Below are positions 7,652 to 15,444 of a DNA stretch of 30,661 nt, one piece after another; position 1 is the first letter of the stretch, and the number at the start of each line of letters is the position of its first letter. The notes below the pieces were generated by a model. It made no database searches. It was given only the letters and a program-made list of their open reading frames with translations, and was not told the DNA's origin. Source of the stretch: Candidatus Heimdallarchaeota archaeon (GTDB lineage Archaea > Asgardarchaeota > Njordarchaeia > Njordarchaeales > JAMOTR01); assembly GCA_027068385.1 (NCBI GenBank), contig JAMOTR010000021.1, forward strand, positions 1 to 30,661, in the 5' to 3' direction. The position numbers and the translations under genes are program-made.

Positions 7652-8308
7652 ATGCTCGTAGCGGCGGTAGGGGTACCTGGAGTAGGAAAAACTTCGGTTC
7701 TTAGAAGAGTACAGGAGATCCTGAAAGAGAACGGCATAAAAAGCGACGTCGTGAACTTCGGGGACATAATGATGGAAATACTTAAGGAGCGCTTCTCCGT
7801 GGATAGGGAAAAGATGAGAAAGTTACCCGTAGAGATTCAACGCAGAGCTCAATTAGAGGCCGCTAAGAGGATTAAGGAGATAGCGGAGAACTTCGACGGC
7901 ATCACGTTCGTGGATACTCACATCTTCATACGTACTTCCGAAGGGTACATGTCCGGATTACCCAGCCGGGTGTTAGAAGAGCGGGGTAAGGAATTGAGAG
8001 CGATCGTCGTGATCACCGCGGAGCCTAAAGAGATCTTCAGAAGACGTCAAAAAGATACGATCGAGGGCAGGCGTCCACGTGAAGAATACGCTAAAGAAAG
8101 CGTCGAACAGATCGAACTACATCAGAACATCACGCTCATGGGCGCGGTGACGGCATCCGTGATGTTCGGACCCCTTCTCATCGTGGTGAACAACGAGGAA
8201 AAGAAGCTCGAGGACGCGGCTAGAGAAATAGCCGACAAGCTAATCAGGTCGTTTGCACGTCCTAGTCGATGTGGGAGATTGTTTTATTACTGGAGGTATC
8301 GGCTTTAG
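7652..8308 (+). CDS. adkA: Archaeal-type adenylate kinase
   Basis: The 218-residue enzyme converts ATP and AMP to two ADP. It belongs to the archaeal family related to Sulfolobus AdkA rather than to bacterial Adk: P-loop GVPGVGKT at residues 7-14, VNFGDIMMEI, the DREKMRKL motif, FVDTHIFIRTSEGYMSGLP for the AMP site, and the RRQKDTIEGRRPR lid arginines. The ATG at 7652 is required to keep the first strand of the P-loop fold. The last 13 residues overlap the start of the M50 protease gene and look like an added tail (relatives end near the LIRSF position). It is probably co-transcribed with secY. Confidence 0.93.
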   Translation: MLVAAVGVPGVGKTSVLRRVQEILKENGIKSDVVNFGDIMMEILKERFSVDREKMRKLPVEIQRRAQLEAAKRIKEIAENFDGITFVDTHIFIRTSEGYMSGLPSRVLEERGKELRAIVVITAEPKEIFRRRQKDTIEGRRPREEYAKESVEQIELHQNITLMGAVTASVMFGPLLIVVNNEEKKLEDAAREIADKLIRSFARPSRCGRLFYYWRYRL

Positions 8309-9333
8309 TATCTCTACTTCTCTACGTTTTCCTCTCGAAGCGCGGACGGAGGACGAGGTGGTTCGTTATAGCTATGCGGGGCGAAAGGGACGCTAAGATA
8401 TACGAGGAGCTCTTTAAAAAGAGAAGTAAGGTTCTCCTTCCCTCGATTATAGGCTCTAAAGGAAACCGCGTCGTAGCCGTCACTACGGTCTTATTCTCGT
8501 TAGCGTTAGTATCGTTTACCGCATATAAAGCGGTATCGAGTAAGCACGCCCAGATGATGCTCGTGATTCCCGGAGTTACCATAAAGACCCTCTACGGCAT
8601 CGTAGGCATCCTCGTATCTATCCCATACGCGGTATTCATACACGAAGCCTCACACGCGTTTGCGGGAATAAGAAGGGGTATAAGGCCGAAAGGTACTGGA
8701 GTGATATCCTTAGGACCTTTCGTCCTCGCTTACGTAACCTTTGAGGACGAGGAAGAAGTCGATTCCGTCGTAGCCTCAGCGGGTGTATTAGCGAACTTCG
8801 TGGCCGCGATCATGTTCGTAATACTACTAAACGCTCTCGTGTATCTATTATCTCCTTATTCTTCTGGGGTGCTTGTGACGAGCGGCCCTGAGGGTCTAGT
8901 AGGGAAGGTTATAATAGCCGTTAACGGTGTGAGCGTAAGTAACGTAAACGAATTCTTAGAAGTTCGGTCTAAGATCCCGGACGGTGACGTAGTGGAGCTT
9001 AAATTAGCGGACGGGAGCGCGTTTCTATACGTTAAGGGCTCCTCTTCTTTAGCCCTCACTAATCGGTACTTCGGAGGTATATTAGGCGTAATCGTAGCGA
9101 TAACGCTCGCGATCATGTATCGGAGCTTTGTGATAAACTTCTCTTTAGGTGTTATCAACGCCCTTCCCATAATAGGTCTAGACGGGTCTAAGATCGTATA
9201 CGACATATTAAAGGACAAGATCAAAAACGAGGGCGCTCTCTTCGCTATCCTTATGTCCCTATCCGCCTACTCCATAATTCTCCTTATCCTCTCTATCGTT
9301 CCACGATCTCGAACTCCTTCCGTATCTCCTTAG
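8269..9333 (+). CDS. Intramembrane site-2 protease (M50 family) with PDZ-like domain
   Basis: The 354-residue membrane protein has the zinc protease signature HEASH at 125-129 in a membrane segment and the second M50 motif NALPIIGLDG at 297-306, whose Asp is the third zinc ligand. Between them, at about 200-258, is a PDZ-like domain (GLVGKVIIAVNGVSVSNVNE), and there are about six hydrophobic spans. Such enzymes cut membrane-anchored regulators or remnant signal peptides within the bilayer. The first 40 bases overlap adkA, and the last 41 bases overlap the end of convergent tgtA, where the tail becomes Ser/Pro/Arg-rich. The place after secY and adkA suggests a link to membrane protein handling, which is inference. 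Confidence 0.9.
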   Translation: MWEIVLLLEVSALVSLLLYVFLSKRGRRTRWFVIAMRGERDAKIYEELFKKRSKVLLPSIIGSKGNRVVAVTTVLFSLALVSFTAYKAVSSKHAQMMLVIPGVTIKTLYGIVGILVSIPYAVFIHEASHAFAGIRRGIRPKGTGVISLGPFVLAYVTFEDEEEVDSVVASAGVLANFVAAIMFVILLNALVYLLSPYSSGVLVTSGPEGLVGKVIIAVNGVSVSNVNEFLEVRSKIPDGDVVELKLADGSAFLYVKGSSSLALTNRYFGGILGVIVAITLAIMYRSFVINFSLGVINALPIIGLDGSKIVYDILKDKIKNEGALFAILMSLSAYSIILLILSIVPRSRTPSVSP

Positions 9334-10642
9334 CCTTTTTGATCCGCTCCTCTATTAGTTCTTCGCGTAAGCTCTCCGGTAATTCCGTCTGTGAGAACGG
9401 ATAAGTCTCCGAGAGCTCTGCGGGAACGAGTCCCCGAGGAGTTACGTATATCACGGTATTTCCTTCGAAATCCTTAAGTCTCCTAAGGGGAGGATCGCGG
9501 GATATCACGAGTATTACTTTATCCGCCTTCGGCAGTTCGGGACGCTCCGGAGCGTCCGGTCTCAATAGTGAGAGTTTATCGAAGATGAACATCCCGCGCT
9601 GCCTAAAGCGGGCGGCCCTAGGCTTTATGAGGTCCTTATAGCGTATAAGCGTCTTAAACGCTTCCATAGCGGCCGGGTGCGTCCTAGCTTTATGCTCCAG
9701 ATATTCCCGTAGGCGCCCTAGTCTAATAGCCTCACGAACGCGGACGGTCTCTTGGAGTAGTACATAATAATTATGTAGTTCTAGTAACTTACGGTCGCGC
9801 TTAAGCTCTTGAGGGTCACGACCGATACAGAAGGGGCACATACACGGAAGCTCCGTGAGATCGTCGAGGTAATAAGTTCCCCGAGGCGTGAGATAACGAC
9901 CGTCTTTCGCGTATAGAGCATAAGAGGCGGAATCGAACGTATCCGCACCGGCCGCTATCAGGAACGGTATGAGTGTTGGATGGCCGGCTCCGAATACGTG
10001 TAACGGTACGTCGCTGGGTAACGAATCCCTCGCTATCACCGTCGCCTCCACTACCGGCGCGTATTCGTACCTCTCCATATAAGGAACCACGCCTCCTAAA
10101 GCGGCCATCTTATAGCGTTCGAAGTCCGAGTTCTCGATCATCCGCTTCAGTATATCGGGACGTTCGATACCGTGTAAGGGCATCACCCGAACACGCTTAT
10201 CGTCCACGTTCGCCTCCTTAGCCCTCTTCACTGTCTCTTTCGCTTTCCTCCGAGCCTCGTTATACGTATCATCGGGAAATATCGGCTCATCAAGAATCAC
10301 GGCTATGTCAGAGTTTATCCTCTTCTCGTATTCTACGATCTCCTCCGGAGACGCTTTTATAGGGGTCTTATAAGCGAGCGTTTGATAAGCCCCAGAATCC
10401 GTCATCACGACACCTTCGAACCCTAATCCCTCATGTACGTCCCCCGAGAAGCCCCTCTTCCATAACAGATAAGCCGAAGTAATAACTCCTGAGGACCATA
10501 TGCCGCCATCGAATTTGAGCGATACCCTAGTGCCGAGCCTTACTACGGGGAAGAAGTGTGGAGTATCTAAGCTTCTTCCGTTAACGGTGATGCGCAATAT
10601 TCTGCCGATGTCCTCTTTCCTAATTTCTATCGATACGCTCAT
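9293..10642 (-). CDS. tgtA: Archaeosine tRNA-guanine transglycosylase
   Basis: This enzyme replaces guanine 15 in the D loop of archaeal tRNAs with preQ0, the first step to archaeosine. The TIM barrel shows FFPVVRLGTRVS, the active-site DSGAYQ at residues 82-87 and the second catalytic Asp in GADTFDSASY (237). The zinc site is CMCPFC (Cys 267, 269, 272) plus His290. The C-terminal part retains the YVTPRGLVPAELSETYPFSQ segment of the accessory region, but the protein stops at 449 residues without the PUA domain found in euryarchaeal TgtA. It is divergent from rio2 across a 38-base shared promoter region and convergent with the M50 protease. Confidence 0.95.
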   Translation of the reverse strand: MSVSIEIRKEDIGRILRITVNGRSLDTPHFFPVVRLGTRVSLKFDGGIWSSGVITSAYLLWKRGFSGDVHEGLGFEGVVMTDSGAYQTLAYKTPIKASPEEIVEYEKRINSDIAVILDEPIFPDDTYNEARRKAKETVKRAKEANVDDKRVRVMPLHGIERPDILKRMIENSDFERYKMAALGGVVPYMERYEYAPVVEATVIARDSLPSDVPLHVFGAGHPTLIPFLIAAGADTFDSASYALYAKDGRYLTPRGTYYLDDLTELPCMCPFCIGRDPQELKRDRKLLELHNYYVLLQETVRVREAIRLGRLREYLEHKARTHPAAMEAFKTLIRYKDLIKPRAARFRQRGMFIFDKLSLLRPDAPERPELPKADKVILVISRDPPLRRLKDFEGNTVIYVTPRGLVPAELSETYPFSQTELPESLREELIEERIKKAKEIRKEFEIVER

Positions 10643-10652
10643 GTAGGTCCCG

Positions 10653-10662
10653 AATTTATTTA
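10653..10662 (+). promoter_or_regulatory. Putative TATA box for rio2, possibly shared with tgtA
   Basis: AATTTATTTA is centred 23-24 bases before the rio2 ATG at 10681. It sits in a 38-base gap between divergent genes; its reverse complement is 15-18 bases from the tgtA ATG, where a GTTATCTTA box farther out (about 10664-10672) fits tgtA better. Confidence 0.45.
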
Positions 10663-10680
10663 TCTAAGATAACTCTCGCC

Positions 10681-11649
10681 ATGAAGACGCTTAAGGAGTT
10701 GATGGAGGAGCTCTCTAAGAAAGATTTCCGCGTATTGTATACGATCGAATCGGCCATGAGGGACGGTAGGACCCCGACGCTTAGTCGGTTATATAAGAGG
10801 TTACCCAGGGAGTTCCGCGAGGAGCTCGACGAGATCACACTAAGGCTTCGTAACAAGAAGCTCATATTTACCAAATACACTAGAGGGGGCGACGTAAGGA
10901 TGCGGCTAACGTATAAGGGCTATGAGTTACTCGGGTTTCAGAACTTATACAAACGCGGAATTATAGACGACTTACGCGGGCCTGTAGGAGAGGGCAAAGA
11001 AGCATACGTATACCGCGGAATCACGCCCGATGGAGGCCTCGTATGTGTGAAGATATATAGGATCTCGCCTAGGAAGTTCCGCAAGGTAAAACGTTACCGT
11101 GACGTGGACGAGCGCTTTCGGGTATTCATCTCGGGAGAGATGGCGAAGCGCGAGTACGAGACCCTCGAAGACTTGTGGCCGGACGTGGAGGTTCCTAGGC
11201 CCATAGCGTTCTCTAGAAACATGGTTGTGATGGAGCGGTTCGACGGAGTGAGACTATTTAAGGTAAATCTGGAGGATCCCGAGGGGACTTTCACGAGGAT
11301 TCTAAATAACGTGATAGAAGCCGCGGTGAAGGGCTACGTACACGGGGACCTATCTCCTTATAACATATTATACTCGCGCTCGACCGGTGATATAAGGATC
11401 ATAGACCGGCCACAGGCGATACCTGTAGGGACTCAGGGGCGGAAGGTGAAGTTATACGAGGATCTAAAGCATGTAGTAGAGCGGTTTAATAAGGAATACG
11501 ATTTGGGAATCGACCTCAACGCTCTCTTCGACGACGTCGTTAATACGATAGAGGAAGCAAGAAAAGATGCGGGAGGAGATCAAGAAGAAGGCGAAGGAAC
11601 TCTCAAAGATTCCTCTATGCGACGCGTGCTTCGGACGTCGGTTCGCTAG
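10681..11649 (+). CDS. rio2: RIO-type kinase/ATPase Rio2
   Basis: The 322-residue protein has the Rio2 layout: an N-terminal winged helix (residues 1-95, with YKGYELLGFQNLYKRG joining it to the kinase) and a RIO catalytic domain. Catalytic features are the P-loop GEGKEA at 103-108, ATP-binding Lys124 in CVKIYR, HGDLSPYN at 221-228 with catalytic Asp223, and metal-binding Asp242. The motif normally reading IDFPQ in Rio2 is IDRPQ here. Rio2 acts in the final maturation of the small ribosomal subunit. The C-terminal 27 residues, Glu/Gly-rich then Arg-rich, overlap the start of pus10 by 83 bases. Confidence 0.93.
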   Translation: MKTLKELMEELSKKDFRVLYTIESAMRDGRTPTLSRLYKRLPREFREELDEITLRLRNKKLIFTKYTRGGDVRMRLTYKGYELLGFQNLYKRGIIDDLRGPVGEGKEAYVYRGITPDGGLVCVKIYRISPRKFRKVKRYRDVDERFRVFISGEMAKREYETLEDLWPDVEVPRPIAFSRNMVVMERFDGVRLFKVNLEDPEGTFTRILNNVIEAAVKGYVHGDLSPYNILYSRSTGDIRIIDRPQAIPVGTQGRKVKLYEDLKHVVERFNKEYDLGIDLNALFDDVVNTIEEARKDAGGDQEEGEGTLKDSSMRRVLRTSVR

Positions 11650-12913
11650 AGTAGGATACGGAATGAGCAACGCGGAGCGTGGAAGGATAATTAAGGGTTT
11701 CTTATTCATAAACGCGCTCTTTGAAGGGGACTTAGATACTATAGAGAACCTCGCGAAGAGCTACGAGCCGGCTAGGGAGTTCTTAGCCGCTAGGTTAAGG
11801 AAGAGGATACGCGCGGAGAGGTGCTATCTATGTAACGGCCTCCTATCCGAGAAGTATTTAGATAGGTTAGCAGACAAAGTAGCGAACGAGCTCGTGAAGA
11901 GCGGGATCGAGTTCAAGAGCTTCACAGTCGGATCGCGCGGGCTAGAAGATTATATAAAGCGTGAGGAGGAGTTGCGCGTTAAGATACCTACTCCTCGGGG
12001 GGAGAGCATTAAGCACGAGTTTAACCGCGAGCTCGCGAAGAGGATCGCATACATACTCGATAAAGAACCCACGATAGAGAATCCCGATATCGTCGTGATC
12101 GTAAGACCGGAGGGCGTAGAGGAGATAGAAATCATGCCCGTGTATATTAAGGGGCGCTATAGAAAATACGCTAGAGGCTTATATCAAGCGAGACAAACTC
12201 GGGCGAAAGAGGGCGAGGTAGAATCCGTAGAGGAACTTATGGGTGAAGTAGCTAAGGAATTCTTCGAGGCCGAAGATTACCGTTTACACGCTGCGGGCCG
12301 TGAGGATGTGGACGTTCGTATGCTCGGGCGCGGTAGGCCTTTCGTGCTCGAGATCATCAAGCCTAGAAGGCGCTTCGTCGATCTTAAAAAGTTAGAAAAG
12401 TCGATCAACGAAAGGAACGAGGGAAAGATCGAAGTTACCCTTGAGGGATACGCTACGAAGGCGGACGTTAGGAAGCTTAAGGAGTCTAAACATAAGAAGC
12501 TCTATGAGGCTATCGTATACGTTCCGAAAGGGTATGCGGAGGAAGAACTAAAGAAGGTCGTGGAGGGCCTTAAGGGGAAAGTAATTAAGCAAAGGACGCC
12601 CACGCGCGTGCTTCATAGGCGCGTAGATAAAGTTCGTCTCCGTAAAGTACACGACGTTGAGGTAGAACCTATCGATAAGAATCGCTTCCGTATGCGCGTG
12701 CTCGCTGACGCTGGGTTATACATTAAGGAGTTAGTCTCCGGTGATAACGGCAGAACGACGCCCTCTGTTGCGGATATATTAGGTAAACAAGCGGTTTGTG
12801 AAGCTCTAGACGTCCTCGATATAATAGATGAACGAGCTCGTTTTTGCATCTATAATGATAGAAGTCTACTCACTCGTAAAGACGTATCCCAATTTCGTGC
12901 TATCTATCGATAA
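11567..12913 (+). CDS. pus10: tRNA pseudouridine synthase Pus10
   Basis: The 448-residue enzyme makes pseudouridine 54 and 55 in archaeal tRNA. It has an N-terminal zinc site (CDAC at 18-21 and CYLC at 86-89), a THUMP-like RNA-binding region at about 90-215, and a pseudouridine synthase domain with GREDVDVRML; Asp247 is the probable catalytic residue. GRGRPFVLEI and, near the end, AGLYIKELVSGDNGRTTPS are also family signatures. Family members usually stop shortly after the VLDI segment. Here about 20 more residues run into the ABC ATPase gene. The ATG at 11567 lies within rio2, tying the two in one transcript. Confidence 0.95.
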   Translation: MREEIKKKAKELSKIPLCDACFGRRFARVGYGMSNAERGRIIKGFLFINALFEGDLDTIENLAKSYEPAREFLAARLRKRIRAERCYLCNGLLSEKYLDRLADKVANELVKSGIEFKSFTVGSRGLEDYIKREEELRVKIPTPRGESIKHEFNRELAKRIAYILDKEPTIENPDIVVIVRPEGVEEIEIMPVYIKGRYRKYARGLYQARQTRAKEGEVESVEELMGEVAKEFFEAEDYRLHAAGREDVDVRMLGRGRPFVLEIIKPRRRFVDLKKLEKSINERNEGKIEVTLEGYATKADVRKLKESKHKKLYEAIVYVPKGYAEEELKKVVEGLKGKVIKQRTPTRVLHRRVDKVRLRKVHDVEVEPIDKNRFRMRVLADAGLYIKELVSGDNGRTTPSVADILGKQAVCEALDVLDIIDERARFCIYNDRSLLTRKDVSQFRAIYR

Positions 12914-13595
12914 GCTAAGGATAAAGAGCGAGCTAGCGGTACTACTAGGGCCGAACGGAAGCGGGAAGAGTACGCTCATGCGCATATTAGCCGGAGTATT
13001 GAAGCCGGATGGCGGTGAGGTTAAAGTATTGGGCGGAAATCCCATAGAGGACGCGTCGGTGAGGGGTAAGATCGCTTACGTTCCTGGGGAACCAAGCTTG
13101 TATGATCACCTCACCGCGGAGGAACATTTATACCTAGCTGAGGACCTCCGGGGCGTAAAGATGTACGATAAGGCTATGGAAATCGCGAACCTTTTAGGTT
13201 TTGATCCAAACGCGCGGCATAAGCTAGCTAACGAACTCTCCTCCGGTCTCCGTCGCATTCTATCCATCGCTATAGCTTTCGGACACCCCTTTGAGGTCGC
13301 CATCGTCGATGAGGTTACCGCGTTCTTAGATCCGCCCGCGATCGCCTCCTTCATAGAGGTATTAAAGGAATACAAGAGAAGGGAAAAGACTCTCTTAGTA
13401 TCCACTCACATACTTCCCATCGTAGAGCTCTTAGAACCCGATCGCGTTCTTGTAATCTCTAGGGGACAGATCGTAGCCGAAGGTAAGCTCGAGGAACTCA
13501 CGAAGGACAAGAACTTATTAGACGTGTTCATGGAGCTCACGGGAGAAGAGGTGCCGATAGATCAGATTCGTAGGATCATAGGTGGGGAAGTATGA
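12855..13595 (+). CDS. ABC transporter ATP-binding protein (ABC-2 type exporter)
   Basis: Using the ATG at 12855 gives 246 residues beginning MIEVYSLVKTYPNF, the usual first strand of such ATPases; an ATG at 12828 would add nine atypical residues. Walker A is GPNGSGKST, the ABC signature is LSSGLRRIL, Walker B is VAIVDE followed by a D-loop (FLDPPA), and the switch His is in LLVSTHI. It powers the membrane partner encoded next, with which it shares a 4-base ATGA overlap. The substrate cannot be told; partners of this kind export lipids, drugs or peptides, or handle envelope components. It overlaps the 3' end of pus10 by 59 bases. Confidence 0.92.
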   Translation: MIEVYSLVKTYPNFVLSIDKLRIKSELAVLLGPNGSGKSTLMRILAGVLKPDGGEVKVLGGNPIEDASVRGKIAYVPGEPSLYDHLTAEEHLYLAEDLRGVKMYDKAMEIANLLGFDPNARHKLANELSSGLRRILSIAIAFGHPFEVAIVDEVTAFLDPPAIASFIEVLKEYKRREKTLLVSTHILPIVELLEPDRVLVISRGQIVAEGKLEELTKDKNLLDVFMELTGEEVPIDQIRRIIGGEV

Positions 13596-14932
13596 AGCGT
13601 TTTATATGGTATGAGATCAAGGCCATAAGCCGTTACTCCTCCGGCGCTAAGCGTCGGCGGTCCTCGATAGCCATACTAATCATCTTACCCTTCGTCCTCC
13701 TCCTAGAACTACGGCTTCTATACCATTCCCTGGGAGACTACTTCATAAACGTCCTTAAGTCCTACAAGATCCTCTCGATAAGCCTCCGGATAGCCGCGCT
13801 CTTGGGTATCAGCGGGGGAATCTCCGTCGGTCGCGTATCGTACAAGGCGAAGGAGCTCATTTATTCCTCTCCCATATCGAACGCCCAGCTGTTCTTCGCA
13901 TTATACGTCGTCACCTTCTTCAACTCCCTCATAATCCTAGTTCCCATAATATACGTCGCTTACCTCCTAAGCCCGCCCGTGTATCTCTTACTCTTCACCG
14001 TCCTCTTCCTATACTATTCACTCGTAGGGTTCTCTATAGGAGGCACGGCTAGAGGTTATAAACAATCGGTGCTAAGCTCCCTTCCGTTCCTCGCTCTCCT
14101 TATAATTAACGAATTTACTCCGCTTCTAGATCATATAGAAATAGTATTAGAAGGATCCCTCGATACCTTAGGCCTCATAGAGCTTCTCATCATCTCCGCG
14201 ATCTCGTTACCCGCTATACCTTATGGAGTCTCAAGGGCCCGCGATATCATCTCGCGGCAGGAGGCCGTGTTTAGGGTCGGTGCTTATCGTAAAGGATCCA
14301 TCCCTCGCTTATACCTCACCCGTTATCCTCAGCTCCTCCTACTCGTCCTACTCATGCCCGCTATCGTGGCGTTTAACGTAATCTCTTCGGGAGCGAGGAC
14401 GTATTACGAATTATATACGATAATCATAAGCACTTCCTCAGGAGCCCCTATAATTACCGTCGTGATGATGCTCTACGGCCTCTCTCGGGAGTTAGGAAGA
14501 AGGGACCTACGGCTTCCGAGTCCTAACGATCACGTGCCTTATAACGTACGGAAGACCATAGCTCGGTATTCTCTCTTAGGGACCTCAGCGGCTTCGCTCT
14601 TATCTTACGTTTATATAGGCTTCGAGGCCATTAAGCTCGCCTTAGTAACTTTAGCTACGATGTCCTTACCGGCCTCCCTCGGAGCTTATTATGCGGCAGG
14701 GGCGTGTAAACCCGTATACGGAACGTTGAACGATGCGTTTAAAGCGCCGCTAGCGAAGCAGCTAACGATCGCTATACTCATAGGAATGGCGGGGATGTTC
14801 GTTACGGGTATAACGCTATCGATAGCCTTAGAATACAACCTCGAGACGATCGCCTCGATAGCTTTAGCTTTACTCGCGGTGAAGATCTTCGACATAGGTA
14901 AGAAGAGATTCCTCAAGCGCGCTCGCTTGTGA
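13592..14932 (+). CDS. ABC-2-type membrane permease
   Basis: The 446-residue protein is almost wholly hydrophobic, with about 11-12 predicted spans arranged in two similar halves and a basic N-terminus (RRRSS before the first span). It has no motif I can name, so the call rests on composition and on the ATGA-coupled ATPase gene immediately upstream. The size is larger than a simple six-span ABC-2 permease and suggests a duplicated or fused pair of domains in one chain. A run of six T follows the stop, which may terminate the unit before ndk. Confidence 0.8.
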   Translation: MKRFIWYEIKAISRYSSGAKRRRSSIAILIILPFVLLLELRLLYHSLGDYFINVLKSYKILSISLRIAALLGISGGISVGRVSYKAKELIYSSPISNAQLFFALYVVTFFNSLIILVPIIYVAYLLSPPVYLLLFTVLFLYYSLVGFSIGGTARGYKQSVLSSLPFLALLIINEFTPLLDHIEIVLEGSLDTLGLIELLIISAISLPAIPYGVSRARDIISRQEAVFRVGAYRKGSIPRLYLTRYPQLLLLVLLMPAIVAFNVISSGARTYYELYTIIISTSSGAPIITVVMMLYGLSRELGRRDLRLPSPNDHVPYNVRKTIARYSLLGTSAASLLSYVYIGFEAIKLALVTLATMSLPASLGAYYAAGACKPVYGTLNDAFKAPLAKQLTIAILIGMAGMFVTGITLSIALEYNLETIASIALALLAVKIFDIGKKRFLKRARL

Positions 14933-14972
14933 TTTTTTCAAAACGCTTATGGATCATATACTTCACAACACT

Positions 14973-15422
14973 ATGGCCGAAAGGACGTTCGTAATGATTA
15001 AGCCCGATGGAGTACAGCGCGGTCTTATAGGGGAAATAATTAAGCGTCTAGAGCGCGTGGGACTAAAACCCGTGGCGATGAAGTTCATACGGATGAGCCG
15101 CGAGCAAGCGGAGAAACTATACGCTGTACACAAGGGGAAGCCCTTCTATGAGTCTCTAATAGAATACGTCACCAGCGGCCCCGTGGTGGTGAGCGTTCGG
15201 GAGGGGCCTAAGGCAATAGAGATCGTACGTAAAATCATCGGAGCCACAGACCCGGCTAAGGCCGCCCCGGGAACCATACGCGGGGACTTCGCTTTAGACA
15301 TATCTCATAACGTGATCCACGCCTCTGACTCGAAGGAGAGCTTCGAATACGAGCACAAGATCTTCTTCTCGGAAGACGAGATAGTAAAGCGGGAAAGGAT
15401 AGACGAAAAGCGGCTCATTTGA
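14973..15422 (+). CDS. ndk: Nucleoside diphosphate kinase
   Basis: Starting at the ATG at 14973 gives 149 residues beginning MAERTFVMIKPDG, the standard NDK N-terminus; an ATG at 14949 would add eight residues not seen in the family. The enzyme passes the gamma phosphate of ATP to other nucleoside diphosphates through the catalytic His116 in NVIHASDS. Other hallmarks are GLIGEIIKRLE, GATDPAKAAPGTIRGDF and the C-terminal FEYEHKIFF. A CTTATGG box 25 bases before 14973 supports this start. The stop overlaps an inverted repeat that also ends the convergent ribophorin-like gene. Confidence 0.97.
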   Translation: MAERTFVMIKPDGVQRGLIGEIIKRLERVGLKPVAMKFIRMSREQAEKLYAVHKGKPFYESLIEYVTSGPVVVSVREGPKAIEIVRKIIGATDPAKAAPGTIRGDFALDISHNVIHASDSKESFEYEHKIFFSEDEIVKRERIDEKRLI

Positions 15423-15444
15423 GTTCTTTTTAATTAAAAAACTC
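15421..15444. terminator. Bidirectional terminator between convergent genes
   Basis: GAGTT and AACTC flank a T-rich then A-rich core (TTTTTAATTAAAAA), forming a near-perfect palindrome. Each strand carries a T-tract just after a stop codon: that of ndk on plus and of the ribophorin-like gene on minus. Archaeal RNA polymerase terminates at such T-tracts. Confidence 0.65.

Noticed and set aside
9973..10221. Open frame on plus across tgtA, and similar antisense frames in pyrG, lysS, pus10 and the ribophorin-like gene
   Set aside because: They are antisense to well-supported genes, have skewed Ser/Arg/Pro composition and no promoter or recognisable domain.
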